DNA from: Macquaria australasica | Lineage: Eukaryota > Chordata > Actinopteri > Centrarchiformes > Percichthyidae | NCBI GenBank assembly: GCA_005408345.1 | Contig: SEMN01000176.1 | Span: forward strand, 64,501 to 128,500 | DNA: 64,000 nucleotides | Direction: 5' to 3' | In this document: piece after piece, positions 11,543 through 22,690 of the stretch | Position numbering within the stretch: the stretch's first letter is position 1 | Layout: every line of letters begins with the position of its first letter | The notes under the pieces: generated by a model | Told to the model about the DNA's origin: nothing | The model's input: only the letters and a program-made list of their open reading frames with translations | The model's database searches: none | Position numbers and translations under genes: made by a program

Positions 11543-12127
11543 TGTTGTGGTTTTAGTCGGGTGGATCCAAGAGCAGACACAAAACCAAGGTAGGCAAGTA
11601 ACAAGGTGTTTATTAGACTTGAGTTCGGAGTGCAGGGCAGGGGTACGTGGCTGGCAGGTGGTCCGAGTGGAACAGAGGTGTAGAATGGGTTCGGTTCAGA
11701 GAGCGGAGCAGAGGTGCGTGGCTGGCTGGCTGGCAGTCCCAGTGGAACAGAGGTGGAGGATGGGTACTGGTCTTGTAGATCTTCCGACTGTGAAACTGGT
11801 GGTGAGACAGGCAGTGAACAGGCAGGCTGATCCGGGCACACTAGAGACAAGAGAACAACAGTTAACTTTGAGAAACCATTCAAAGGCGAGCACTTTAGCA
11901 AAGGTCGTGAACGCTGACTACCACAGCAGTTGTGACAACGATCTGACGATGAGTGGTTGAAGAACCAGGGTAGATATACTGTGGGTAGTTGACGTTGATG
12001 GGCATCAGGTGTGTGTAATCAGCCAGGTGCCTCCGAGGTGATTGAACAGTCACACACAAACACAGACCGAGACAAGAGGGAAGGGGGAGGGGAAACACAC
12101 AGAGACAAGCCGCCCATAATCATGACA
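11543..12127 (-). mobile_element. solo LTR with CATAA target-site duplication
   Basis: The element begins TGTTGTGG, ends ATGACA, and is flanked by the same five bases, CATAA, at 11538-11542 and 12128-12132. Read on the minus strand it starts TGTCATGATTATGG, has a TATATC box near 11977 and an AATAAA signal near 11610, as expected of an LTR promoter and poly(A) site. No internal gag-pol lies nearby, so it is a solo LTR left by recombination. Gypsy type is my guess from the length and the 5-bp duplication. Confidence 0.85.
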
Positions 12128-12235
12128 CATAAGGCATGGCAGTGGTTTTATTTCTCTTTATATGCATTTTGGAACATATAATTACTTTAATAGACAGATG
12201 TGAGGAAGCTGATACAGTCTAAAGTAGTGTGACCT

Positions 12236-12650
12236 AAGGCTGGATTACCCACTGGGCAAAGTGGGCACCTGCTCTGGAACCCCAGACCCTCAGGGGCCCA
12301 AAAGCTCCAGGTTTAACATGTGGCAATTAGTTTGTTGTAACTTAATTAATTTGAAATTAGTTCATTATTACTGTCTGCACCATTGAAGCACATTTTAAAC
12401 TGAAATGGTAGGGGCCCCAAGACATCACCTGCACATGATCTTAAGAACCCGTCTTGAGCTAAAATCTACCTTTAAATTTCAGTTTATATTGAGCTTTATA
12501 TAGCACTTAATACATTTGTGCTTAATCAGGTTACCACAAACATATTATTAATTACTAATACATAGGCTACACAATATACAGAGAGGGGCCAATAAACGCC
12601 CACACTCATTTTACCTTTGGACCCTCTGGGGGATTAACTCTGCCCTGGTC
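12236..12650. repeat. dispersed repeat with GGGGCCC motif
   Basis: CCCCAGACCCTCAGGGGCCCAAAAGC at the left is echoed at 34278-34305 (CCCCAGAGTCTGAGGGGCCCCAAAAGC), and both are followed by similar AT-rich sequence and a GGGGCCC motif. This suggests two diverged copies of one repeat of unknown class. Confidence 0.4.
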
Positions 12651-13139
12651 TGACCAACACCAGCATTACATCAAGGAATGTTCACCTGGAAGGCTCTCAG
12701 AGGAAAATGGACCTACATTGTTAATTAAACTGGTAAAAATGCATTAAAGATGGTAATTTTTACAGAACTAATATTTCATTTTGGCAAATCTTAAGGCATT
12801 TATTAAAGGCTGTATAACCATATCTTATATCGTCAAAATGCCAAAATATATGGGAATCACTCACCAAACTACTTTCATGGCATATTTTAAGGTCTCTTGC
12901 AGTCTCAATGGCAAAATACCGTGCTACATCTTCCATGCTGAAAGTTGTTTAGTCGGAGTCAGAAGGTCTTTAGCAGAAGTCATGTTGAAAAAAATCGAAA
13001 TTCAGTTTATTTTGTGCTTATTTTGTGCTTCAGTGTTGCATAAAGTATTACCAAACAAAACTGCAATTAATAAAATGATCACAAACTAATTGCCACACAG
13101 TGAACCTGAAGCCTTCTGACCCCTGAGCTTTGCCTGTTG

Positions 13140-13340
13140 GTAATCCAGCCCTGTTAATGGTCACTTATTACTTCACTTCAACCTTAACAGTTCTCAAAGC
13201 ACTTTACAGATTGGTCTCATTCACCCATTCACACACTGATGGCGACGTGTCTTGCCATGTGGACAGGAGGAGCTGGGATCGAACTGCCAATGCTGGGATT
13301 AAGGGACGACCCGCTCTACCTCCTGAGCCACAGCCACCCT
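13140..13340 (-). mobile_element. tRNA-derived SINE relic
   Basis: On the minus strand GGCTGTGGCTCAGGAGGTAG resembles a tRNA A box and GCAGTTCGATCCCAGC a B box. They are followed by GTGTGTGAATGGGTGAATG and a tail containing AAAGTGCTTTGAGA, the arrangement of common teleost SINEs. It is diverged and is not a functional tRNA gene. Confidence 0.65.
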
Positions 13341-14496
13341 AATGCATCACATGGAGTGTTACATAGCAAGAGGTGACATAGCAGTACACATTTTCAGCTC
13401 CATGATGTAAACTACAATTTTTTTTTGATTTAACACCACAGCGAGAACATAGATTGTTACATGCTAACTTTGTTGTTGCATTGTGGAATATTTTATGCAG
13501 AAGCCACAGAAGTGCTTTAAATGCAGGTTTTAAATCATAACTGCATCTGACAACTGCAATCCTACCAAACAGCTTTGTCAATAATTAGCTTTGAGAGATA
13601 TGTAAATTACCTCTGTGTTCATGCAATTCCTCTGAAATCGCCAGCAGCTTCTTCTGACAAGATAATCGATAGCCACTTACACAGGTACCTATTCATTCAT
13701 GACCATACAGGCATTGTGGAGTACACATCCTCCAGACATGTCTCCATTTACCCTTGATCAATGACTTCACATGAGACTAGACGACACCCAGTCAATTGAA
13801 TGAATGTGGGTGTCTACTTTGTGTGTCCTCCTCCCAGCAAAATGAATGTGCATGATGCTCACTGAGAGATTACCTGCCACAGCGTCAGCAGGTTGGAAAG
13901 TGAGATTTGACTTTCACTTTACGTTCATGAACACTTGACTTCCTTACTTACTCACTGAAAGGTTGTATTTTTGCTCTGTTTTGTTACCAACAATTAGTAA
14001 TGGGAAACAAACACAACTCTGCTTCTGCTTACCATTTATACTGAATGGAAGACTTGGTAACACACACATCCACGCATAAACAAGAGAGACCAACAGAGAC
14101 AGGGAGTGGGGGAGGAAAGGAGGGAGATAAGTGCTGATTGTTCTTGACCTTGAGTTTTGAAGTGATGTCTTCAATAATGGTGATGTCACTTTGTATTTGA
14201 CAAGGCAGACGCTGGAAGGATTTGGGACACTTCAGGCTCAGCTCTTGTCACAGACGTAGAATAGGCAATTTTGACACACACACACACACACTCACTCACA
14301 GAGGCCGTTGATGAGGCAGCTGCTGCTCACCTTCCCAAACACAATGAGAGGTGTGGGCGGTGTGGAGTGCCTGGGTCTGAGAGCAAACCAGTACAGACCA
14401 CTTCAGGTGGCTGGGATGTTGTTTTATGAAAGGGCAGGCAGTACTGAATCATCATCTGAACAGAATACATGTAAGAAAATACAGCTCTAGAGTTAT
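13341..14496. other. intergenic, nothing recognised
   Basis: There is a short (CA)n run at 14275-14292 and otherwise no feature I can support. Confidence 0.4.

Positions 14497-14546
<50 letters not shown>
14497..14546. repeat. (TAGA)n microsatellite
   Basis: About 12.5 perfect copies of TAGA. Minus-strand reading gives a false Ser-Ile-Tyr-Leu repeat ORF. Confidence 0.95.
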
Positions 14547-16790
14547 CTAGCAAATGAGTTGTATAAAAATGTAACTTCTAGGAGACAGGGTTGCTGTGTG
14601 TCATCTTTGTCAACTTCATTAACCTCTTTTCCATCACATACAATATTCATTCCAACTCTTAACTGCAACAGCAGAGGGGTTTTCTGATTCCAACAGGCTG
14701 TCTGAGCAGAAGTTAGGCTATTTTACAACTGTAGTTGGTCATAGTTTGCCCATAGTTTGATAGAAATGACCTCAAGACAAGATGTTTTATATTCACTAAC
14801 TGATTTACATTTAACAAATGTTTCACATTCATTTAAATCTACCTAGCTAGCTAAATAGCCAACTCTATATAACCTATATAGCCAGTTAGATAAATAGATA
14901 GATGCCAAGAAGGATAATACCAACTTAGCTGAGTGAAATTAAATTGTGCAGGAGTAATCTCTGCTTGACAGCAGTAAAGATTAATGAGACATGAGTGTAA
15001 CAAAGCATCCAGAGTCAGCTGTACTCTGTACTGGGCTTCAGAGTGAGTGCCTTGTAAAGACACTCTGAGTTTCAAGTAGCCTTGTGTGCAACATCAAAGG
15101 TACATGATAAAGGCAATATCTCAGATGATTTAAAGGAGTTGCTTCTGAAATTCAGATTACACTGGCTCACTTGCCATTGCTCAAGGTCTTAAATGCTGAC
15201 ACATGCAGAAAACATAACTGAACACTGAGAGATCCAGCAGGACATGCTGCACTCAAGTGTAAAATGTGTGAAATTCTAAGAAGAATTGGCACATACTGGT
15301 TAAAAGGGATTGTTATAATATACTATCCCTAAAGGTGTGATTCCGAAGAAAAGCAACAGCATCTGGAGATCTCACTTTATTAGTAGTGAGAATTAAGCTA
15401 CATTCTGGTTATTAAGCGGTGGGTTTGTGAGCCCAAATGTGCCTACAAATGACACTTGCACTCATTAAGAAACTCTTTGCATCTGTATTATTGATGTGCA
15501 GTTCATTGCTGCCCCTCATTTGTTTTATATAAATAAACTGTGTGGTGCAACGCTGAGATTTCTAAGCTTTGCTCCAACATTATAAATAATGTAGACCTTT
15601 GAAAAATGCACCCAAAGCAAATTTGAATGATGATGACACTGTACTTTAACTGTGTGGATAATGTGACATCTCTCATAACATTGACACACAGATGATGAAA
15701 TATCCCACTTCCTCCTTGAAAAAGAGCCAAATTTACAATAAAACATAAATCACCAGCATGACAGAAAACATGACTCTCACAAGTGCAGCTGTGCATTAAG
15801 ATTCTTCTAGTTTGGAAGGAACTTAAAAATAATGAAACAAGAACAGGTCTAAAATGTTTTTCCATGTTCTGTTCACTTGCAAATCAAGAAACCTGAAGTG
15901 TTGATGAAATGTCCGCCACTTTTTTTTTTTTTTTACCTCTCTGTGAACTAGGTTCACCTCAGTCAAAATTTAATCTCCTTTTGGGAGAAATAACCCAGCA
16001 CAAAGGAGGGCTGTGGCAGAGAAAGTTGTATTTTACAAGGACGCTTTGGTCACTTGATGTAATTGAGAGGGGATGTGCAGAGAGCTCACTCTCCCTATTA
16101 CTCACCTCCACTCCAGACCCTTCTGCTTTACAGGGTTTCATCTTCACAACATTATTGAGTCCTAAAACACACCTGCTCCCACAGTGCGACGGCCTCGCTC
16201 TGCCACTAAACGCTAAGTGCTTCGGCTTGTCTTTAAGACCGTGAGCTCTGTGGGACTGTTGCTCCATTATAGCACTGTATAAAATTTTAGAAGGCTTAAT
16301 GTTTATTTCTGTCTGGATGATACTGTAGTACACCTCAAAATGGGTCTGATTTAAGAGTGTGTGTGTTTTTAAGCCACCAATAGTCAGCACAAATGGTGAC
16401 ATTTTCATGAGTGGGAAAAAAGTGACCTTTCAGAAGAAGCAAACGCCAATGTGTTGTGATAATGTTACAAGCCTGCCTCACACGTACACCAAGGCTGTGA
16501 GTCCTTATAGTGCTATTTTAACTTCCTTATTAATCTTTTTTTATGAAAATAGTCCATCTTTGCAATAAAATGAAACATTGAACAGGGTTCTGTAAACCCT
16601 GTTCTGCCACATGTGGACGTAAACAGAGAATTTAAGAGATCAAAACCTCAGGGAGTTTATCTGTACTAATAAAAGTTAATGGTCTTTCAGCAATCAGACT
16701 TAAGGCCTCAGTATGCTTCATATGAAGTGCTTGTTGGATCGTCCTACAGCGTCTGAAACCCCCTTTTCCAGTGGTGGATCCAGGGAATGC
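14547..16790. other. intergenic, nothing recognised
   Basis: Unremarkable AT-rich sequence with a T16 tract near 15918-15934. No exon, RNA or repeat is recognised. Confidence 0.4.
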
Positions 16791-16794
16791 TATG

Positions 16795-17228
16795 TTCAGG
16801 GTTGGGTACCGAACTTTGTACTTTTAAGGGTACTGACCGAATTACATCAATACCACCGAGTACCGCTTCATGTCAAATCAATCGGTGCCAAATTTCGGTA
16901 CCTGAGAGCACATCTGAGTGAGAGTATAGAGAGAAAGAGAGAGAGTGAGACTATGTCACCCCTGCAGCTTGTTCAAATCACAGTGAGGCAGGGCAATGGT
17001 GAGAACTTCAACTGAAGCATCAACAACTTTGCTGACAGTGTTCTATTACTCCACGTATTACATACAGAAGACATGATGTGTGTGTGGAAGATTTGGAGCT
17101 TTGACAGCAACAAGTAATCTAACTAATTACTTTTGCTGTTGTGTCGTAATTAGTAATGTAATTACTTTTTCAATAAGTAATATGAGTAATGGATAACATT
17201 TTTCAAGTAACTTGCCCAGCATTGCTGA
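16795..17228. mobile_element. hAT-like MITE fragments
   Basis: The left end carries CAGGGTTGGGTACCGAACTT and the echo GGTGCCAAATTTCGGTACC near 16885. The right end (about 17110-17228) carries repeated TAATTACT words and closes with AAGTAACTTGCCCAGCATTG. Both are styles I associate with teleost hAT non-autonomous elements. The two ends do not match each other, so these may be two neighbouring relics. Confidence 0.45.
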
Positions 17229-19239
17229 AGACTGACAACATGTCCTAGGACCTAATTTGTTTGAAGCATACTGAAGCCTTTAACATCATCAAATCTGTCT
17301 TTGGAGGAGATGCTATTTAAATTAAATCTCTGAGCATGACACGCTGTCACTCCTCTTCCCAAAATCATACAGCACAGGAAACCAAAACATATCTTTCACA
17401 CCGGCCTTCTGAAAAACAGAATAATCATTTCAGTCAGTCTGATGTTAAAGACTTAACCCACTTCCTCTTTTGAACACATTTTGGCTACAAACTTGTTGGG
17501 GCGAAGGCCTAATGGGGAAAATGTTGTTTCTGGAGGGAGTCCAACAAGGCCAGCACAAGCGGCTTGATCAACAGTGCTGTCGTAGCAAAAGCGTTAATGT
17601 GCAGGCTTTGGAGAATTATGATGAGGTTAGCTTAGCTTCTAGTGGAACGCATAATGCCACCAATATTTGTTTATGTCACTTTGGCTTTTAATGAGAGGGG
17701 AATAAGTTAGTGAATGACTCTCTGGTGGGGCTGGACATCAATAAAACAATGTTCCAGTCTGAGAAGTTATGAGCAATTATAGAGTTTAAGGTCGAGGCCA
17801 AATCATTCAGTCCTGTGGCATTTACATACATGGACATGTAGAGGGAAATAATGACCCTGGATGAAGCGATTTACCATGTTTGTGTGTGTGTTTGTACATG
17901 ACTTGAAACTACTGCTCATGAGACTGTGTGCATGTATGAGTGGATACACTCCTTCAGCTTTTTCTGCTCTTCTCCATCCCTCCACTCCTATCATGCTGTC
18001 CCCAGTGGGAATACATGCATAGCAGCAGACTGCTCCAAAGTGCAGCCGTCCAATTGGACAACTCCCTCCTGACTCCCCTTCATCTCCTTCATCTCCTTCT
18101 CTGTGGGATGGCTGAAATGGAGACGTCAGTGCAACAGAGACAGTGGAGCTGCTGTGCTGAGGCTTCAGTTACCTGGCAGCACATTTGAATTCTCAGCAGT
18201 CAGAAGTGAAGCAGTGAAGTGTGTACAGAGGGAGAGTAGAGCTTACTTTGTGGAACCTGGACAGAGCAAACAAAGAGAGCAAATTAATAAAGGTTTAACA
18301 ATTAAAACTGCAGTTCCTTTGAGCTGTAAAAAGAGAATTAAAAGGGATTATGATAAAAAAAAAGCAGAGTTTTTAGTACAGTAGTGAATATAAAAAACAA
18401 CAATTTATGTTGGTATATCTTAAGACAAACCATACCTAACATACTCCAGAGTAAACCAACATACAGCCTCTGCCCTCACTACAACCACACCCATCATTCA
18501 TCTCTCTCTCTCTCTCTGCTATTGCAGATGCTGGATAAATAAGCAAGCAGTTTGCTGCCAGTGTGTGAAATTGTTCATATCTATCTCTGCCATTAGAGAG
18601 TGGGTTCTATTATACAGCTTTGCATTATTCAGTGAGCCTGAGAGACTGATCATTATGGATTTCAGCCCTTTTCCACACCAGCCCCTGGAGTCCAGCTCGG
18701 CCTGCTGGCTGATGCATGCGTAGGTCTGACCTTGTGCTCTGAACACTCTGAACGCTGGAGTGGAAGGGGGAACGGGGTCAGCTCCAAACTGTGTGTATTT
18801 CCCACCAAGCATTAAAGCAGAACATACCAAAATCTGCAAACTATCAAGTCCCACCATCATCCTTTGCTTTCAGAAAGACAAAATAAAGTCGACTTTAACA
18901 ATATGCCTGCAAGAGTGCCACAGTTTCCAAAGTTCCTGGCAACAAATTAGATTAGTTACACTCTGGAAAGCTCAGTAAAAGCTGATTGACATCGAATGCA
19001 ATTTTTCTCAGTCTTACAGCAGACTAAGTGGCAGGCACATGGTGAGAATGAGTGAAAACATGGCTGAACATATGGTGCTGCAGCACTTTTTAATGTGTGG
19101 GTTAGGAGATGAATATAGATATATGTGGCAAGCTGCTCTGGTATCAGAGGTGGGCTGTCTCCCGGTGGGACACGCTGTTCAGCTTGATCACTAACATTAA
19201 ATTCAGCACATCAAATGCTGTGAAAACTTCTCCATTTGC
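17229..19239. other. intergenic, nothing recognised
   Basis: A short (TC)n run lies at 18500-18517. I find no gene or repeat that I can name. Confidence 0.4.
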
Positions 19240-19600
19240 TCCCATTAGGTAAACGGGCATTGTATTGGTACTGGTCTGCTGAAGATAATGAATGAAGCAT
19301 TACTTGTTGATCCGCAGCCGTTCAGACTATGAGCGCTAATGGCAAGTATTGCTTGGTCTTTAATGTGCATGTGCTGGGCTGAGGATTTGTTACATGCCTG
19401 TCTTGGGCCCCGGCAATTAGACTCTGCCATTAACCATTTGTTATATCTGCTGTTTCTCGCCTACAGCTTGGCACCTTGCTGATTACAACGCGCTGGATCG
19501 ATAATTAAACAAATTAAGGCGGACTGCCGGGTCAATTTCCATCCCATCTTAGCCAGCGGCTGCCGCGACATAATGCACAAGTCTAAAAACCCCTCTTGAG
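19240..19600. promoter_or_regulatory. possible conserved noncoding element upstream of nptx1
   Basis: This stretch differs from its surroundings: balanced composition, no repeats, and clustered homeodomain-type TAAT/ATTA words such as GATAATTAAAC and AAATTAAG near 19499-19517, plus TAATGG and CATTAACC. It resembles developmental enhancers by eye only. Conservation cannot be tested here. Confidence 0.25.
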
Positions 19601-20850
19601 ATGCAACAGTGCAAAATGAAAGGCTTGCTAAAAATGTTTGGACTGCACATTTGTTTCCAGGGTTCTATTCGATGGTACAGTTTTACGCAGCGCTCTGCCA
19701 CACGTGACAGGGAGGGAGAAGTCATTCTTCTCAGAGCAGGCGGTAACTCTTCAGCTGGCAGTGACTTTTATATAAAGACTCCATTCCAAGCGGCGCAGTG
19801 GCTGATGACTGTGAATATAGCCTACTGTTACAGGCAGAGGTGGAAAAAGACAGTGTACGTTCAATTGTGAGATTGAGACTGAATCTTATAATCCACAGCA
19901 TTGAAGAAGGGAAATTTGGCATTTTGTACACTAGTTTTTAAAAAAACTTTTATGAGGGTTCAAGTTACAAGAATACACATCAAAATGAACTAAAAGTGGA
20001 CCTACTCACTATTTCAAATGTTATCAACAGTTTTTAGAGGCTTGAAGTAAAACTAGCAGGTATTTCACAAAAGGAGCAAAGGTTAAAGGAAAATAAGGAA
20101 AAATGCAGTTTACATTCTTCATATTATTTATATAGGCTACTGCTTCAGGGGAAACTTTGGTCCTGGATGCACCCTGAAAAGTGTTATGTTAGGAACGATT
20201 ACCCATTCATTTTTGACAGTCTTTTGCCTTATCCTTGCTCTGCACTGTAATGCTACAAATCTAGCTGAAGTTCATATGAAGTTTGGTTTAGGTCAAGCTG
20301 TTTCCACGCAGCTTTCAACGTCACTGCCATCGCTGGTGATTTGTTATCCCAACATGATCTATGTCAAAGTGTTGGAGCTCTTCCATCGCTGTGAATCTTA
20401 TTTATTATTGCGAGAGCCAGTGAGGGTAGTTACGTAACAGTGTGTTTAATTATTTGGAAACATTTCACTTTCCCTTTAGCGCCTCCGTCTTGTAGTTGTG
20501 GGATTTAACATGCCTGCTATAAACACATCCGAGGAGCCCAAAGCATCTCTATCAGGCTGTGTGTACTGTGTGTAGCCTGCTGCGTTAGAGACTTTGCTCT
20601 GCTTCTTCTATGACAATGAACACCTCTGTTTCTCTTCACGGGAAGGCAACACACAAGTCTGTACATTCAATCAAAGCGAAAAACAACGTTTACTCATTAT
20701 ATATTAGACCACACAAAACAAAAGAAATACACTCTTAGCCTACTATGTGTTTTGGGTAGGCTACCCTGTTGTACAGTAACCTCAGTGACAAGCATTGTAA
20801 ACCCTGTAAAGCACATTCTGAGCGAGGATGTAGCCTACGGCGTGCCAGGG
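19601..20850. other. upstream flank of nptx1, nothing recognised
   Basis: No exon or repeat can be supported. CpG and GC content rise slightly towards 20.6 kb. Confidence 0.35.
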
Positions 20851-20851
20851 G

Positions 20852-20884
<33 letters not shown>

Positions 20885-20900
20885 GTGGTGGTGGTGGTGG
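20851..20900. repeat. (GA)n plus (GGT)n microsatellite
   Basis: GA copies at 20851-20879 are followed within three bases by GGT copies to about 20900. Frames read through them give Arg-Glu and Gly/Trp runs that are not genes. Confidence 0.9.
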
Positions 20901-22070
20901 GGACTCCGACCATGGGACAGGTTTCTCTGGAAGATGGGGAACGGCTTTCATTTAAGGTGGAACAATAATTTCGACACAAAATGATTCTGCCGCGCTTATG
21001 AGGGGTTTAAATAAACCCAATCTGTCATAAAAAGTCCAGCGGTGGAAGGTAAGTCCTATGTAACTTTAGCTGAACTGTGGCAATTACGGGATGTTAGTGA
21101 ACGCTAAAATGTAATTTAACAGTAGCACAAGTAGAGCAGAGTCATAAAATCAGAGAACTGACTCAGTAGAGTTACAGAGCTATATTTAGACTACCTAAAC
21201 TGTGCTAATGTTAACTAACATTACCCTCCATAAGCTAATAGTAATATCAGACCACATAGGTCGACGGCTCATTTAAAATTTTCCATATTTTGGAAAATAT
21301 TTTTCTTAAAAGTATGATTAGATTCTGAAATATTATGCCTTGTTCAGTGAATAAAATCCCCCTCTTATCGAGTCATTTCAGTCTGGAGTGCTTTAAATTT
21401 TATTTTGTGTGTAATTCAACCTGTTTCCAACGCAAATCAATTTGTTTCAAGAATTTGATCAAAATCATTTTTATAGCTCTAGTGCTGCAACCTGCTTTTT
21501 TTGTTTTTGTTTCAAGATATAACAAGTTGATTTAAATAATAGCCTAATAAAAACGTAGTGTGCAGCAAAATAAGATAAGTACATAGATATTTTAGGGCTC
21601 AACTGTAGACAGAAATGTCGGTAGCCCAACACTTTAAAGGGCAGGCTAATTAAAATCAGCCCCTCTTGACCAACTTCAACAAAAATGTTGTTCATGTGCA
21701 TCAGCGATAACAATCCAACAATATATATAATACTATGAAAAGGGCATAATGAGTGCTTTTACCTTTGTTACCTTTAAGTATAGCCTGTATTTGGCTGATA
21801 ATACTTATGTACTTTTACTTAAGCAAGATTTTGAATGCAGGACCTTTACTTGTGATAGAGTATTTTACATTGTTGTACTACTTTTACTTGGACTACTAGG
21901 ATGTAGAGAAGTCATATGATTGTGTAAATAGTTTACATCATGTCTATTTCCACGTCCAATGCAGACCTATTCTAATATTCCACATTTTCATTCTACTACA
22001 GAGACATGAAATGTCTCAGCTCTCCGCTTCTGTAGAAACTGAGTGTGCGGGTGCTTCGCGAACAGTGAGG
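20901..22070. repeat. nptx1 upstream flank with a dispersed-repeat fragment
   Basis: The part at about 21770-21900 (TACTTTTACTTAAGCAAGAT, then CAGGACCTTTACTTGTGA) matches a very common teleost repeat style; a related one is at 62180-62350. The remainder has no feature I can support. Confidence 0.4.
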
Positions 22071-22163
22071 ACGACCTTAAATAAGGGGCTGGACTCCGTA
22101 GGTACAGCAGAACCCGCTGCCTCCCCTCAGTGATGCAGGGAATCTGCGCTGCGTTAAGTCCGC

Positions 22164-22170
22164 TATATAA
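22164..22170 (+). promoter_or_regulatory. nptx1: TATA box of nptx1
   Basis: TATATAA stands 95 bases before the preferred first codon. Transcription would start about 25-30 bases downstream, near 22195, giving a short 5' UTR of about 75 bases. No other TATA-like word is closer. Confidence 0.7.
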
Positions 22171-22204
22171 ACTGCACACAGCGACCAGAGCTCACAGCCT
22201 CAGT

Positions 22205-22225
22205 GGACAGCTCCGTGGTGCTGAA
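22205..22225 (-). promoter_or_regulatory. nptx1: RE1/NRSE-like REST site (strong left half)
   Basis: The minus strand reads TTCAGCACCACGGA, an exact match to the first 14 positions of the 21-bp RE1 consensus, followed by GCTGTCC in place of ACAGCGCC. In all 16 of 21 positions match. It lies at about +10 to +30 from the inferred start of transcription, in the first exon of a neuron-specific gene. REST silences such genes outside neurons, so the context fits. Confidence 0.5.
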
Positions 22226-22270
22226 ATCTCACTCACTCGCACTCTCAAGCCGCGATACATGACTGGAACC

Positions 22271-22690
22271 ATGGACGGATTCTCGTGGAAACTTTTTCTA
22301 CTTTCTTGCCTGGTTGTTGTAGAGAGCTCCGCGCAAGACTTCGGACAGACGCAGTTTATTTGCACGTCGGTGCCCAAGGATATGGACCTGTGCACGGCCA
22401 CGATGCAAAACAGCGGGCCGGCGGAGGATCTGAAGACCACGGTCATGCAGCTGCGGGAGACCGTGCTGCAGCAAAAGGAGACCATTATGAACCAAAAGGA
22501 GACAATCAGGGAACTAACGTCCAAGTTGAGCCGCTGCGAGAGCCAGAGCCTCCCGGCAGCGGCGGGACCCGGCGGGAGACGGCCGGGATCGAAGAACACG
22601 ATGGGGGATGTATCCAGGGGCACCACTGACACTCTGGCCCAGCTTGGACAGACTTTACAGACGCTGAAACAGAGACTGGAGAATCTAGAG
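22271..22690 (+). CDS. nptx1: nptx1 exon 1 (coding part)
   Basis: Encodes residues 1-140: the signal peptide, the Cys31/Cys41 region thought to link subunits, and the first coiled coil. It ends LENLE, followed by the donor GTAGGC (phase 0). Codons are GC-rich compared with the flanks. The 168-codon minus-strand frame over this exon is a shadow. Confidence 0.95.

Noticed and set aside
13140..13340. tRNA gene
   Set aside because: Only box-like motifs remain, no cloverleaf, and the tail is that of a SINE.
22075..22086. CArG/SRF site CCTTAAATAAGG upstream of nptx1
   Set aside because: It has eight A/T bases between CC and GG rather than six, so it does not fit the consensus.
22133..22270. In-frame extension of nptx1 upstream to an ATG at 22133
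   Set aside because: That ATG lies before the TATA box at 22164, so it should not be in the mRNA.
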